Assembly (NCBI GenBank): GCA_002292325.1 | Contig: DBBR01000056.1 | Coordinates: forward strand, 1 to 25,983 | Length of the DNA stretch: 25,983 nucleotides | Direction: 5' to 3' | DNA from: Flavobacteriales bacterium UBA979 | Lineage (GTDB): Bacteria; Bacteroidota; Bacteroidia; Flavobacteriales_D; Sanyastnellaceae | Shown here: piece by piece, positions 19,379 to 25,983 of the stretch | Layout of the letters: each line of letters starts with the position of its first letter | Position numbering within the stretch: position 1 is the stretch's first letter | Position numbers and translations under genes: made by a program | Notes under the pieces: generated by a model | Seen by the model: only the letters and a program-made list of their open reading frames with translations | Told to the model about the DNA's origin: nothing | Databases searched by the model: none

Positions 19379-19971
19379 AGTCGCTTCAATGCGTGTTTAA
19401 TCAATTCTTCTACCGTTGACATGCCCGGTGTTTCCTTGAGAACTTGGTCCAGTGTTTTTTCACAACGGCCTCGGTCGAAACCAAGCGTCGTGAGCGCTAA
19501 TAACGCCTCTTGTCGGAGATTATTGCCTCGGGCTGCACTTCCTCCCGAAACGACTGCTGCACCTGTATCCAAGGCTCCCAATTTATCCTGCAAATCGATG
19601 ATAATTCGCTGCGCTGTTTTTGCCCCAATGCCCTTTACGGACTTCATCGCATCCACATCTCCAGATTGAATCGCTTGCCTTGCGTCCTCTACATTCATGG
19701 CGCTCAAAATCATCCTAGCCGTGTTCGCCCCAACTCCACTTACGCCAAGCAATAAAAGGAATAATTCCCGCTCTTCAGGTCGGGCAAATCCGTACAGCAA
19801 TTGCGCATCTTCCCGCACGACCATGTGTGTATTCAGGAATACATTTTCATCACTTCCGAGCTGTTCGTAGGTGTTCAGACTAATGTGCACTTGGTATCCT
19901 ACGCCAGCGCATTCAACGACCGCATAAGTTGGGGTCTTCTCAATCAATCTTCCTCTTAGGTGATGAATCAT
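19375..19971 (-). CDS. ruvA: Holliday junction DNA helicase subunit RuvA
   Basis: RuvA binds four-way DNA junctions and loads the RuvB motor for branch migration. The 198-residue protein has the normal length and domain order: an N-terminal OB fold (MIHHLRGRLIEKTPTYAVVE), two helix-hairpin-helix motifs (LLGVSGVGANTARMIL and VKGIGAKTAQRIIIDL), and a small C-terminal RuvB-contact domain (ALTTLGFDRGRCEKTL to [10 protein letters not shown]). The start overlaps the maeB stop by 4 bases and its stop overlaps the sprA start by 4 bases, so the three genes are probably translationally coupled. ruvB and ruvC are not in view. Confidence 0.97.
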   Translation of the reverse strand: MIHHLRGRLIEKTPTYAVVECAGVGYQVHISLNTYEQLGSDENVFLNTHMVVREDAQLLYGFARPEERELFLLLLGVSGVGANTARMILSAMNVEDARQAIQSGDVDAMKSVKGIGAKTAQRIIIDLQDKLGALDTGAAVVSGGSAARGNNLRQEALLALTTLGFDRGRCEKTLDQVLKETPGMSTVEELIKHALKRL

Positions 19972-22241
19972 CCGCGGTCCTTTATTTGTGCATCCACAAC
20001 GGCCAATCTTACCATATCGTGTATTTCTCGGACAGACGAGCCCATTTGAAGTATGTGGAACGACTGACGCATTCCCAAAAGAACAGGTCCTTGAACCTCA
20101 ATGCCTGCCATTTCTTGGAGCAATTTGTACGAAATATTGCCTGCAGCCAAACTCGGAAAAATAAGGGTATTAACTCGCTTATTGTGGAGGCTTGAAAAAG
20201 GGAAGGACTCTGCCAACAGTTCATCGTTGAGTGCAAAATTAGCTTGAATCTCTCCGTCAACAATCAAGTCCGGGTGGCGCTCTTTTAAAATCCGCGCCGC
20301 TTCGGCCATTTTTGCTGCATCCACTCCTTCAGCCGAACCAAAGTTGGAATAACTCAATAGGGCGATGCGAGGAACAATGCGCAAATTGCGAACTGCTTTG
20401 GCGGTCAATACGGCAATGGAAACAATCTCCTCCGCTGTCGGATTCAAGTTTACGGTCGTGTCTGCAAAAAACATCGGTCCACGCTTGGTTTCCAAGATGT
20501 ACATGCCTGCTACTTTATCTACCCCATCCGCTTTTCCAATGACCTGAAGCGCTGGGCGAATGACACTCGGATACGTGCGTGTTAAACCGGAAATGAGTGC
20601 GTCTGCTTGACCACTGCGCACCAGCATCGCTCCAAAATAATTTCGCTGACGCATCAATCGTTCGCCTTCGCGTGCCGTCAACCCATGGCGCATGCGAAGC
20701 TGGAAAAACTCTGCCCCAAATTGACAACGGCGTTCATACTCCTCATCCGCACGAGGATTGATCACTTCCACCCCTTCTAGCTCCAGACTGTGTTCTTCAA
20801 TCAAGCCTTCAATGACCGAGCGACGACCCAATAAAATAGGTTGAGCAATTCCCTCCTCCAAGGCCTGTTCTGCAGCCTTCAACACCCGGTAATGATCCGC
20901 TTCTGCGAAGACAACACGTTTCGGAGATTTTTTCGCGCGATTTCCAATGGTCCGGGAAAAGCCGGTGTCGTAACCGATTCGATCCAGCAATTCCTTTTTA
21001 TACCCTTCCCAATCGGTAATGGATTTCTGTGCCACGCCCGATTCCATCGCTGCTTTCGCAACTGCGGGAGCGACGTAGGTGATCAACCGAGGATCAAGGG
21101 GTTTTGGAATGATCAGCTCCTTGCCAAAAACAAATGATTGATTTCCGTATGCCTCAGACACCTCATCGGGCACGTTTTCTTTGGCCAGCTCCGCAATGGC
21201 GCGGACAGCAGCAAGCTTCATGGCGTCATTGATCGAACTTGCTCGTACGTCCAATGCTCCTCTAAAGATGAAAGGGAAGCCCAATACGTTATTGACTTGA
21301 TTGGGGTGGTCCGAACGACCCGTCGCCATGATAATGTCCTCTCGAACATCCATGGCGGCGTCATAACCGATTTCTGGATCGGGATTGGCCAGGGCAAAAA
21401 CGATGGCGTTTTCTGCCATGCTCTTGACCATCTCAGCTTTCACCAAACCTCCTTTGCTCAATCCTAAAAACACATCCGCGCCTTCCATCGCTTCGGATAG
21501 TCCAGCGTAACGCCGGTCTGTCGCATATTTCTGCTTCGATGCATCCAAGCACTCGCGTGCCGTGTTCACATGGCCTTTGCTATCAAACACATCCACCTGA
21601 CCAATGGACATTCCAAGCTGCTCATACAAGTCCAAACAACTCATTGCAGCAGCTCCGGCGCCACTCACCACAATGCGCACTTGATCAATGGACTTGTTGG
21701 CCAACTCCAATGCATTCAGCAGCGCTGCCGAGGAAATAATGGCCGTTCCATGCTGGTCATCATGCATAACCGGGATATCCAGCTCCGCTTTGAGACGACG
21801 CTCTATTTCAAACGCCTCAGGTGCCTTGATGTCTTCGAGGTTGATTCCCCCAAACGTCGGAGCAATGGCCTTGACGGTCGCAATGAATGCCTCTGCATCC
21901 GTGGCATCCACCTCAATGTCAAACACATCGATGTCGGCAAACACCTTGAACAACACCCCCTTGCCCTCCATAACAGGTTTGCTCGCTTCGGGCCCGATGT
22001 CACCCAATCCCAACACGGCAGTACCGTTGGTGATAACAGCGACGAGGTTGCCTTTGGCCGTGTATTTGTAGACGTCTTCCTTTCGTTCTGCAATGCGTAA
22101 GCAAGGCTCTGCCACGCCTGGACTATAGGCCAATGCAAGATCCTTCTGAGAACTGTAGGGTTTGGTTGGAATAACTTCAATTTTTCCCTTCCTTCCCTGG
22201 CTGTGGTAATCCAAAGCCGCTTTTTTGCTCGATGAGTTCAT
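19968..22241 (-). CDS. maeB: NADP-dependent malic enzyme with C-terminal phosphotransacetylase-like domain
   Basis: MaeB oxidatively decarboxylates malate to pyruvate, making NADPH. The 757-residue protein has the hybrid layout. A malic N-terminal domain contains DLALAYSPGVAEPC (catalytic Tyr at residue 39), GKGVLFKVFADID and DIKAPEAFEIE (metal-site acids). The NAD(P)-binding domain has VVSGAGAAAMSCLDL and ANPDPEI. The C-terminal third (from about 425) resembles phosphate acetyl/butyryltransferase (KRVVFAEADHYRVLKAAEQA, VRSGQADALISGLT, LLSYSNFGSAEG). In hybrid enzymes this last domain is thought to be regulatory, binding acetyl-CoA. It is first in the maeB-ruvA-sprA run. No clean promoter is visible in the 41 bases before its start, so it may be read from the upstream cargo gene. 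Confidence 0.95.
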   Translation of the reverse strand: MNSSSKKAALDYHSQGRKGKIEVIPTKPYSSQKDLALAYSPGVAEPCLRIAERKEDVYKYTAKGNLVAVITNGTAVLGLGDIGPEASKPVMEGKGVLFKVFADIDVFDIEVDATDAEAFIATVKAIAPTFGGINLEDIKAPEAFEIERRLKAELDIPVMHDDQHGTAIISSAALLNALELANKSIDQVRIVVSGAGAAAMSCLDLYEQLGMSIGQVDVFDSKGHVNTARECLDASKQKYATDRRYAGLSEAMEGADVFLGLSKGGLVKAEMVKSMAENAIVFALANPDPEIGYDAAMDVREDIIMATGRSDHPNQVNNVLGFPFIFRGALDVRASSINDAMKLAAVRAIAELAKENVPDEVSEAYGNQSFVFGKELIIPKPLDPRLITYVAPAVAKAAMESGVAQKSITDWEGYKKELLDRIGYDTGFSRTIGNRAKKSPKRVVFAEADHYRVLKAAEQALEEGIAQPILLGRRSVIEGLIEEHSLELEGVEVINPRADEEYERRCQFGAEFFQLRMRHGLTAREGERLMRQRNYFGAMLVRSGQADALISGLTRTYPSVIRPALQVIGKADGVDKVAGMYILETKRGPMFFADTTVNLNPTAEEIVSIAVLTAKAVRNLRIVPRIALLSYSNFGSAEGVDAAKMAEAARILKERHPDLIVDGEIQANFALNDELLAESFPFSSLHNKRVNTLIFPSLAAGNISYKLLQEMAGIEVQGPVLLGMRQSFHILQMGSSVREIHDMVRLAVVDAQIKDRG

Positions 22242-22282
22242 CGCTATCGCTCTTCTTTCCGCGCTTTCTGCAGCAACGCGCG

Positions 22283-23053
22283 TTATCTCACCAAAAAACG
22301 TTCCGACGCAAATGCTCCATCTGGCGCGGCTATCGTCAATATGTAAACTCCTGCGGTGTATTGAGCCGCGTCAATGTATACGATACCATGTTGTGCCCGC
22401 AACTTTTCTTGCTCGATCAATTGACCACTCGCATTGTGGATCGTCAACATCGCGCTAGACGCTCCGTTCAAATGATATGGAAAAGACGAGATGCCCGTCA
22501 CCGGCTGAGGAAAAACCGGAGACGCCTCAACCGAAGTCTCCGTCATATTCAAGGCACAGTTATCTGCATCCAAGCAAAAAATTACCTGCTGACACGTTCC
22601 CGCAGCAATATCATCCGCTGGATGAAAGCAGTAATCAAACGCTGTCACTCCCGCCACTCCTGCCGGATAATAATCGATGATGAACGTCGTGTCCGTTTCG
22701 TTGGGCGCCAACTGTACCATGAACCCTGCCGTTGAAAATGAGCTTGTGGTTCCGTAATCGTAGCACAACGGACCCCAGCAAAAGCGATCGTATGCCCCCG
22801 GGTTATCTGGATTATAGGGCAAGTTGTAAGGACTTACGAGTTGGACAATGGACCGTGTTACCATTAGGTTCATCGTATCATTCGTCAGATTTGTAACGTC
22901 CCAGTGCAGCGCAATTTCTTCGGTCTCTGGATCGTCCAGCGATCCTTCAAACACTTCGATGGGATCCACCAACGTGGGTTGAGCAAACGCCACTCCAGCG
23001 GTTAATGCGATCCCCAAGAAAGCAAAAATAAAAGGCATGTTATTCCGATTCAT
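22283..23053 (-). CDS. Secreted Cys-rich protein with C-terminal T9SS type A sorting domain
   Basis: A 256-residue protein. The signal peptide (FIFAFLGIALTAGVAFAQ) ends near residue 25. I use the ATG at 23053, which places the signal at the N-terminus; an ORF extension to 23104 adds nonconserved residues. The middle looks like an immunoglobulin/fibronectin-type beta sandwich, with LHWDVTNLTNDTMNLMVTRS near the start. It has six cysteines (92, 97, 142, 154, 160, 166), including CWGPLC. The last 80 residues are the Por-type sorting domain: SVEASPVFPQPVTG, AMLTIHNASGQLIEQ, and ending AGVYILTIAAPDGAFASERFLVR. The cargo is predicted to leave through SprA, encoded 3 kb downstream on the same strand. 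It is divergent from the TlpA-like gene. Function beyond secretion is unknown. Confidence 0.88.
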   Translation of the reverse strand: MNRNNMPFIFAFLGIALTAGVAFAQPTLVDPIEVFEGSLDDPETEEIALHWDVTNLTNDTMNLMVTRSIVQLVSPYNLPYNPDNPGAYDRFCWGPLCYDYGTTSSFSTAGFMVQLAPNETDTTFIIDYYPAGVAGVTAFDYCFHPADDIAAGTCQQVIFCLDADNCALNMTETSVEASPVFPQPVTGISSFPYHLNGASSAMLTIHNASGQLIEQEKLRAQHGIVYIDAAQYTAGVYILTIAAPDGAFASERFLVR

Positions 23054-23058
23054 GGCGC

Positions 23059-23066
23059 CGAAGATA
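23059..23066 (-). promoter_or_regulatory. Possible -7 element for the T9SS cargo gene (TATCTTCG)
   Basis: The minus strand reads TATCTTCG, identical to the element before nadC and one base off TAnnTTTG. It ends 5 bases before the ATG. A TTTG (23097-23094) lies 27 bases upstream, farther than usual. Support comes from matching geometry at several starts. Confidence 0.35.
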
Positions 23067-23161
23067 CCTCGATTGGCGTGGAATTTGTAACCACAAAACG
23101 ACAAGCTTTCATCTGATTCATCTTAATTTGTCCAACGAAACCTGAAACAAGACCTTTTCTC

Positions 23162-23659
23162 ATGACCATTGCAATCAAAAATGCCGCAATCATCGCATGC
23201 CTCGGCATGTTTTGTTCTGGGGTTTTCGCCCAAGCCCTGCCGGGTGTTCAGCTCAAGAACCTCGATGGCGAGTCCATTAACACACGCCAACTATTGACTG
23301 AAGGGCAGCCGACCTTGATTTGCTTTTGGGCAACATGGTGCAGCCCATGCAAGCGAGAATTGAATAATTATGCGGAGCTCTATGAAGATTGGCAGGATGA
23401 AACTGGTGTCAACATTGTTGCAGTAAGCATCGATGATCAGCGCAGCATTCGCCGGGTGGCGCCCTATGTCAATAGCGTGCTGTGGGATTACGACGTTTTG
23501 CTGGATCCCAATAAAGATTTTGCACGCGCGATGCAAGTCGTCAATGTGCCACACACATTTTTGGTGAACGGCGATGGTGAGGTGGTCTGGCAGCACAATA
23601 ACTACTCAGATGGAGACGAAGAAGAAGTGTATGAGCAACTCTTGAAACTCGCGGAATGA
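23162..23659 (+). CDS. TlpA-like periplasmic thioredoxin-fold protein
   Basis: A 165-residue protein with a signal peptide (AAIIACLGMFCSGVFAQ, about residues 8-24) and a thioredoxin fold. FWATWCSPCKREL gives the active site, cysteines at 60 and 63, and VVNVPHTFLVNGDGEVV holds the conserved cis-proline. TlpA/ResA-type proteins reduce or oxidise disulfides outside the cytoplasm, for example in cytochrome c maturation or protein folding. It lies 108 bases from the divergent T9SS cargo gene; no clear promoter is visible in that gap, only a near-match TTAATTTG. Its last codon and stop (GAATGA) overlap the DUF6029 start by 4 bases, so the two are likely translated together. The redox direction cannot be inferred. 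Confidence 0.9.
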   Translation: MTIAIKNAAIIACLGMFCSGVFAQALPGVQLKNLDGESINTRQLLTEGQPTLICFWATWCSPCKRELNNYAELYEDWQDETGVNIVAVSIDDQRSIRRVAPYVNSVLWDYDVLLDPNKDFARAMQVVNVPHTFLVNGDGEVVWQHNNYSDGDEEEVYEQLLKLAE

Positions 23660-25341
23660 AACGAGTTTTTCTTCTAGCGGCCTCCATCGGCGTGGTCAGC
23701 GCGGTCGCATATGGGCAATCGGAAGAACAAAGCACTGGCTCCGTCACAGGCAATGTCCAAATGCTCTGGCAATCGTACAGTGAAGACCCGGTAATTGGTG
23801 CCATTGTGCCCCCTGAAAAAACGGGGTTCAATGCTTACGGAAACCTCATTTACAATCAAGGAGGGTTCAGTGCTGGTATGCGCTATGAATCGTATCTCAG
23901 TGCGGTCTTGGGATTCCCTGGTCGATTCAAAGGCAGCGGCATTGGATACCGCTACGCCCGCTACGCTGACCCAACGGGAAAGGTGGATTTTACGGTTGGA
24001 AATTTCTATGAGCAATTTGGAAGTGGCATCGTGCTGCGGTCTTACGAAGAACGTGCACTTGGCATAGACAATGCCTTGGACGGGGTAAGGTTGATTTTAC
24101 GTCCTGTCAATGGGATTGAAGTCAAAGCCTTGTATGGAAGGCAGCGCCTTGATTTTGATAGCCGCCTCATCAATGGGCCAGGAACAGTCCGAGCAGTCGA
24201 TGGCACACTCGATTTAAATAGCCTTTTGGAATCCAAAGGCGGTCTAGATTGGAAGACAAAAATCATGCTCGGCGGAAGTTTCGTGAGCAAATTTCAAACA
24301 GGAGGGACCATCGCTAAAGACTCCTTATTGCTGGAACTCCCCGAAAATATCGGAGCTTGGTCTTATCGCATTGATGCGATGCGCAATGGCTGGACCGCTG
24401 GCATTGAATATGCTGGGAAAATCAACGACCCCAATGCGGATAACGGTTACACCTACCGCAATGGGGAGGCTCTTCTATTCAACCTTGGCTACACCCAACG
24501 GGGCCTAGGCATCAGCCTTTCGGCCAAAACGGTAGACAACATGAGTTTTCGCTCTGACCGCGATGTCTTGCTGTTTGACCTGCCCATCAATTACATCCCT
24601 GCGATCACGCAACAGCACACGTACAACCTAGCTGCCACCCTTTACCCCTATGCCACGGTAATTTCCGGTGAATCGAGTGCCAGCGCAGAAATCTTCTATT
24701 CCATTCCCAAAGGGACGAAGTTGGGAGGCAAGTACGGAACCAAACTCAGCGCAAACTTTGCCGCAGCAAACGGACTTGACACCACGCAACTTGCTGGAGT
24801 CGAGGGGGTGGTCTATGGATATGAACGCAATTCGTGGAGATTTGGGCCGAGCAAGTTCGTTCGTGATTTCAACATCCAAATCAGTCGCAAAGAATCGAAA
24901 AATTTCAAGTGGAAATACACGTTTTATAACCTCGAGTTTAATACCCTCGCCACCCCAGTGACCACGACATTCAAAGGAATCGTTTACGCCGATATTCATG
25001 TTCTGGAGACGCAAGTCAAAACCCGAAAACGTCAGAGTCTTCGAACCGAATTCCAAGCCCTTTTTACTGACCAAGACAAAGGCGATTGGGGCACCGTTCT
25101 GGCCGAATACACGTGGAGCCCACACTGGTTTGCGAGCGTGATTGATCAATACAATTTTGGAAACCCCGATCCGGATGCTCGCGTGCACTATTTATATGGT
25201 GCAGTGGGTCGCATCGATGGACCTCACCGGCTGTCTATTGGGTACGGAAAACGAAGGGAAGGCATCTTTTGTATCGGCGGAGTTTGCCGCGCAGTTCCTG
25301 CGTCCAATGGATTTGAGATCAATTTCTCATCGAGTTTCTGA
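23656..25341 (+). CDS. DUF6029 family outer-membrane beta-barrel-like protein
   Basis: A 561-residue protein with a signal peptide (VFLLAASIGVVSAVAYGQ, cut near residue 21). The rest is rich in alternating aromatic/polar strands and ends in NGFEINFSSSF, with a terminal Phe typical of outer-membrane barrels. Early segments such as GRFKGSGIGYRYARYAD, VGNFYEQFGSGIVLRSYEER and LGIDNALDGVRL fit DUF6029, a Bacteroidota family of unknown function. The only two cysteines are C539 and C544 in CIGGVCRAVPASNG, close to the C-terminus. Coupling to the TlpA-like gene by an ATGA overlap suggests they act together, for instance TlpA handling this disulfide; that is inference. Family confidence is moderate to good. 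Confidence 0.82.
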   Translation: MKRVFLLAASIGVVSAVAYGQSEEQSTGSVTGNVQMLWQSYSEDPVIGAIVPPEKTGFNAYGNLIYNQGGFSAGMRYESYLSAVLGFPGRFKGSGIGYRYARYADPTGKVDFTVGNFYEQFGSGIVLRSYEERALGIDNALDGVRLILRPVNGIEVKALYGRQRLDFDSRLINGPGTVRAVDGTLDLNSLLESKGGLDWKTKIMLGGSFVSKFQTGGTIAKDSLLLELPENIGAWSYRIDAMRNGWTAGIEYAGKINDPNADNGYTYRNGEALLFNLGYTQRGLGISLSAKTVDNMSFRSDRDVLLFDLPINYIPAITQQHTYNLAATLYPYATVISGESSASAEIFYSIPKGTKLGGKYGTKLSANFAAANGLDTTQLAGVEGVVYGYERNSWRFGPSKFVRDFNIQISRKESKNFKWKYTFYNLEFNTLATPVTTTFKGIVYADIHVLETQVKTRKRQSLRTEFQALFTDQDKGDWGTVLAEYTWSPHWFASVIDQYNFGNPDPDARVHYLYGAVGRIDGPHRLSIGYGKRREGIFCIGGVCRAVPASNGFEINFSSSF

Positions 25342-25361
25342 TGACTTTACAGTCAATGCCT

Positions 25362-25369
25362 TATTTTTG
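25362..25369 (+). promoter_or_regulatory. Candidate -7 element for the downstream thioredoxin-fold gene
   Basis: TATTTTTG is an exact TAnnTTTG in the 68-base gap after DUF6029, 40 bases before the next ATG. There is no exact TTG at the expected -33 distance. The rest of the gap holds only a short TGACT-TTAC-AGTCA inverted repeat at 25342-25355. Confidence 0.4.
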
Positions 25370-25409
25370 ACGGAACATAGAAATTTCAAATCAACCAATT
25401 CGTACGAAC

Positions 25410-25983
25410 ATGAAGCACTTTTACGCCTTGCTTGCCGCCCTCATGTTGGGGACAGCATCTTTCGCGCAGTTACCAGATGGTAGCATCGCCCCAGACTTCA
25501 CCGCCACAGACATCAATGGCGTTGAGCACAACCTTTACGACCTCCTAGACGAAGGAAAGAAGGTTATCCTTGATTTCTCCGCAACTTGGTGCGGACCATG
25601 CTGGAGCTACCACACCAGCGGTGTTTTTGAAGAATTACACAATACCTACGGCCCTGACGGAACAGATGAGTTGCACATCTTCTACATTGAATCCGACGAC
25701 TCAACAACCGATGCCGATCTCAACGGAACAGGTACGGCTACGCAAGGTGACTGGGTAACCGGCACAGAGTATACCATCATCGACAATGGCGGAGACATCT
25801 TCGATTCTTACAATGGAGCGTATTACCCTACGATTTACACGGTTTGCCCAAATCGCATTCTGACGGAATCAGGACAAGTTGGTACTGCCGAGCATGCCGC
25901 TATCTTCCAAGCGAACGATTGTGCAGCGGCTACACTCGCGAACGATCCAGCTTTGTTGAACTACACCGGTGGAACAACTGCTT
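25410..25983 (+). CDS. Secreted thioredoxin-fold (redoxin/TlpA-like) protein, 3' end outside window
   Basis: The reading frame opens at the ATG at 25410 and is still open at the window end (191 codons visible). A signal peptide MKHFYALLAALMLGTASFAQ is followed by PDFTATDINGVEHNLYDLL, the usual start of redoxin-like domains, and FSATWCGPCWS with active-site cysteines 61 and 64. The segment NGAYYPTIYTVCPNR carries the cis-proline. The fold is split by a Gly/Asp/Thr-rich insertion (about 85-115). In Bacteroidota such proteins often end with further domains and a T9SS sorting signal, which would lie beyond the window. It follows the TlpA-DUF6029 pair and may have its own promoter. Its substrate is unknown. 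Confidence 0.85.
   Translation, partial: MKHFYALLAALMLGTASFAQLPDGSIAPDFTATDINGVEHNLYDLLDEGKKVILDFSATWCGPCWSYHTSGVFEELHNTYGPDGTDELHIFYIESDDSTTDADLNGTGTATQGDWVTGTEYTIIDNGGDIFDSYNGAYYPTIYTVCPNRILTESGQVGTAEHAAIFQANDCAAATLANDPALLNYTGGTTA

Noticed and set aside
22275..22284. AACGCGCGTT perfect 10-base palindrome at the end of the T9SS cargo gene
   Set aside because: It overlaps coding sequence, has no U-run and no second copy near a promoter, so neither a terminator nor an operator can be supported.
25342..25355. TGACT-TTAC-AGTCA hairpin after DUF6029, followed by TTATTTTT
   Set aside because: The stem is only 5 pairs and AT-balanced, and the T-rich run is 6 bases away and better read as a -7 promoter element.

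Overview
The window looks like a chromosomal segment of a Bacteroidota bacterium, probably a marine Flavobacteriia or Cryomorphaceae-like lineage; the exact placement is inference. The evidence is a complete sprA (the type IX secretion/gliding translocon), a secreted protein with a C-terminal T9SS sorting domain, TonB with a proline/acidic linker, DUF6029 and DUF2147 proteins, an atpD-atpC pair split from the rest of the F-ATPase genes, Bacteroidota-type -33/-7 promoters (TTG / TAnnTTTG), and almost no Shine-Dalgarno sequences. Base composition looks even, and I see no sign of a mobile element, CRISPR array, tRNA or rRNA gene.

Layout. (1) 1-2777, plus strand: the 3' part of an AddB/RecB-like PD-(D/E)XK nuclease gene, then a Wzx-type flippase, ended by a hairpin terminator. 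(2) 2808-5095, minus strand: nadC -> BrkB/YihY membrane protein -> DUF2147 protein, nearly end to end. (3) 5123-5599, plus: rlmH, divergent from nadC. (4) 5777-7516, minus: atpD-atpC, facing rlmH across a strong inverted repeat that probably terminates transcription both ways. (5) 7600-10318, plus: ribF, a leucine-rich-repeat secreted protein, a PnuC-type vitamin transporter and a NadR-like nucleoside kinase in a tight operon. Together with nadC this makes the left half rich in NAD and flavin cofactor genes. (6) 10333-22241, minus, read right to left: maeB -> ruvA -> sprA -> gcvH -> vanZ-like -> tonB. The first four junctions overlap or are a few bases apart, and tonB has its own promoter. (7) 22283-25983: a Cys-rich T9SS cargo protein (minus), and on the plus strand a TlpA-like thioredoxin, a DUF6029 outer-membrane barrel coupled to it by a 4-base overlap, and the start of a second secreted thioredoxin-fold protein cut by the window end.

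How it fits together. The right half combines a secretion translocon (SprA), an energy transducer (TonB), a T9SS cargo and two extracytoplasmic thiol/disulfide proteins, which suggests outer-membrane and secreted-protein maturation. I found no clear undescribed system. The most useful leads are: (a) -7 promoter elements only 4-5 bases from the start codons of several divergent genes, predicting leaderless mRNAs; (b) the TlpA/DUF6029 pair, in which the barrel's only two cysteines form a C-terminal CIGGVC; (c) the overlapping atpD/ribF promoters; and (d) a Gly/Arg-rich insert in SprA. No gene-free stretch exceeds 180 bases.
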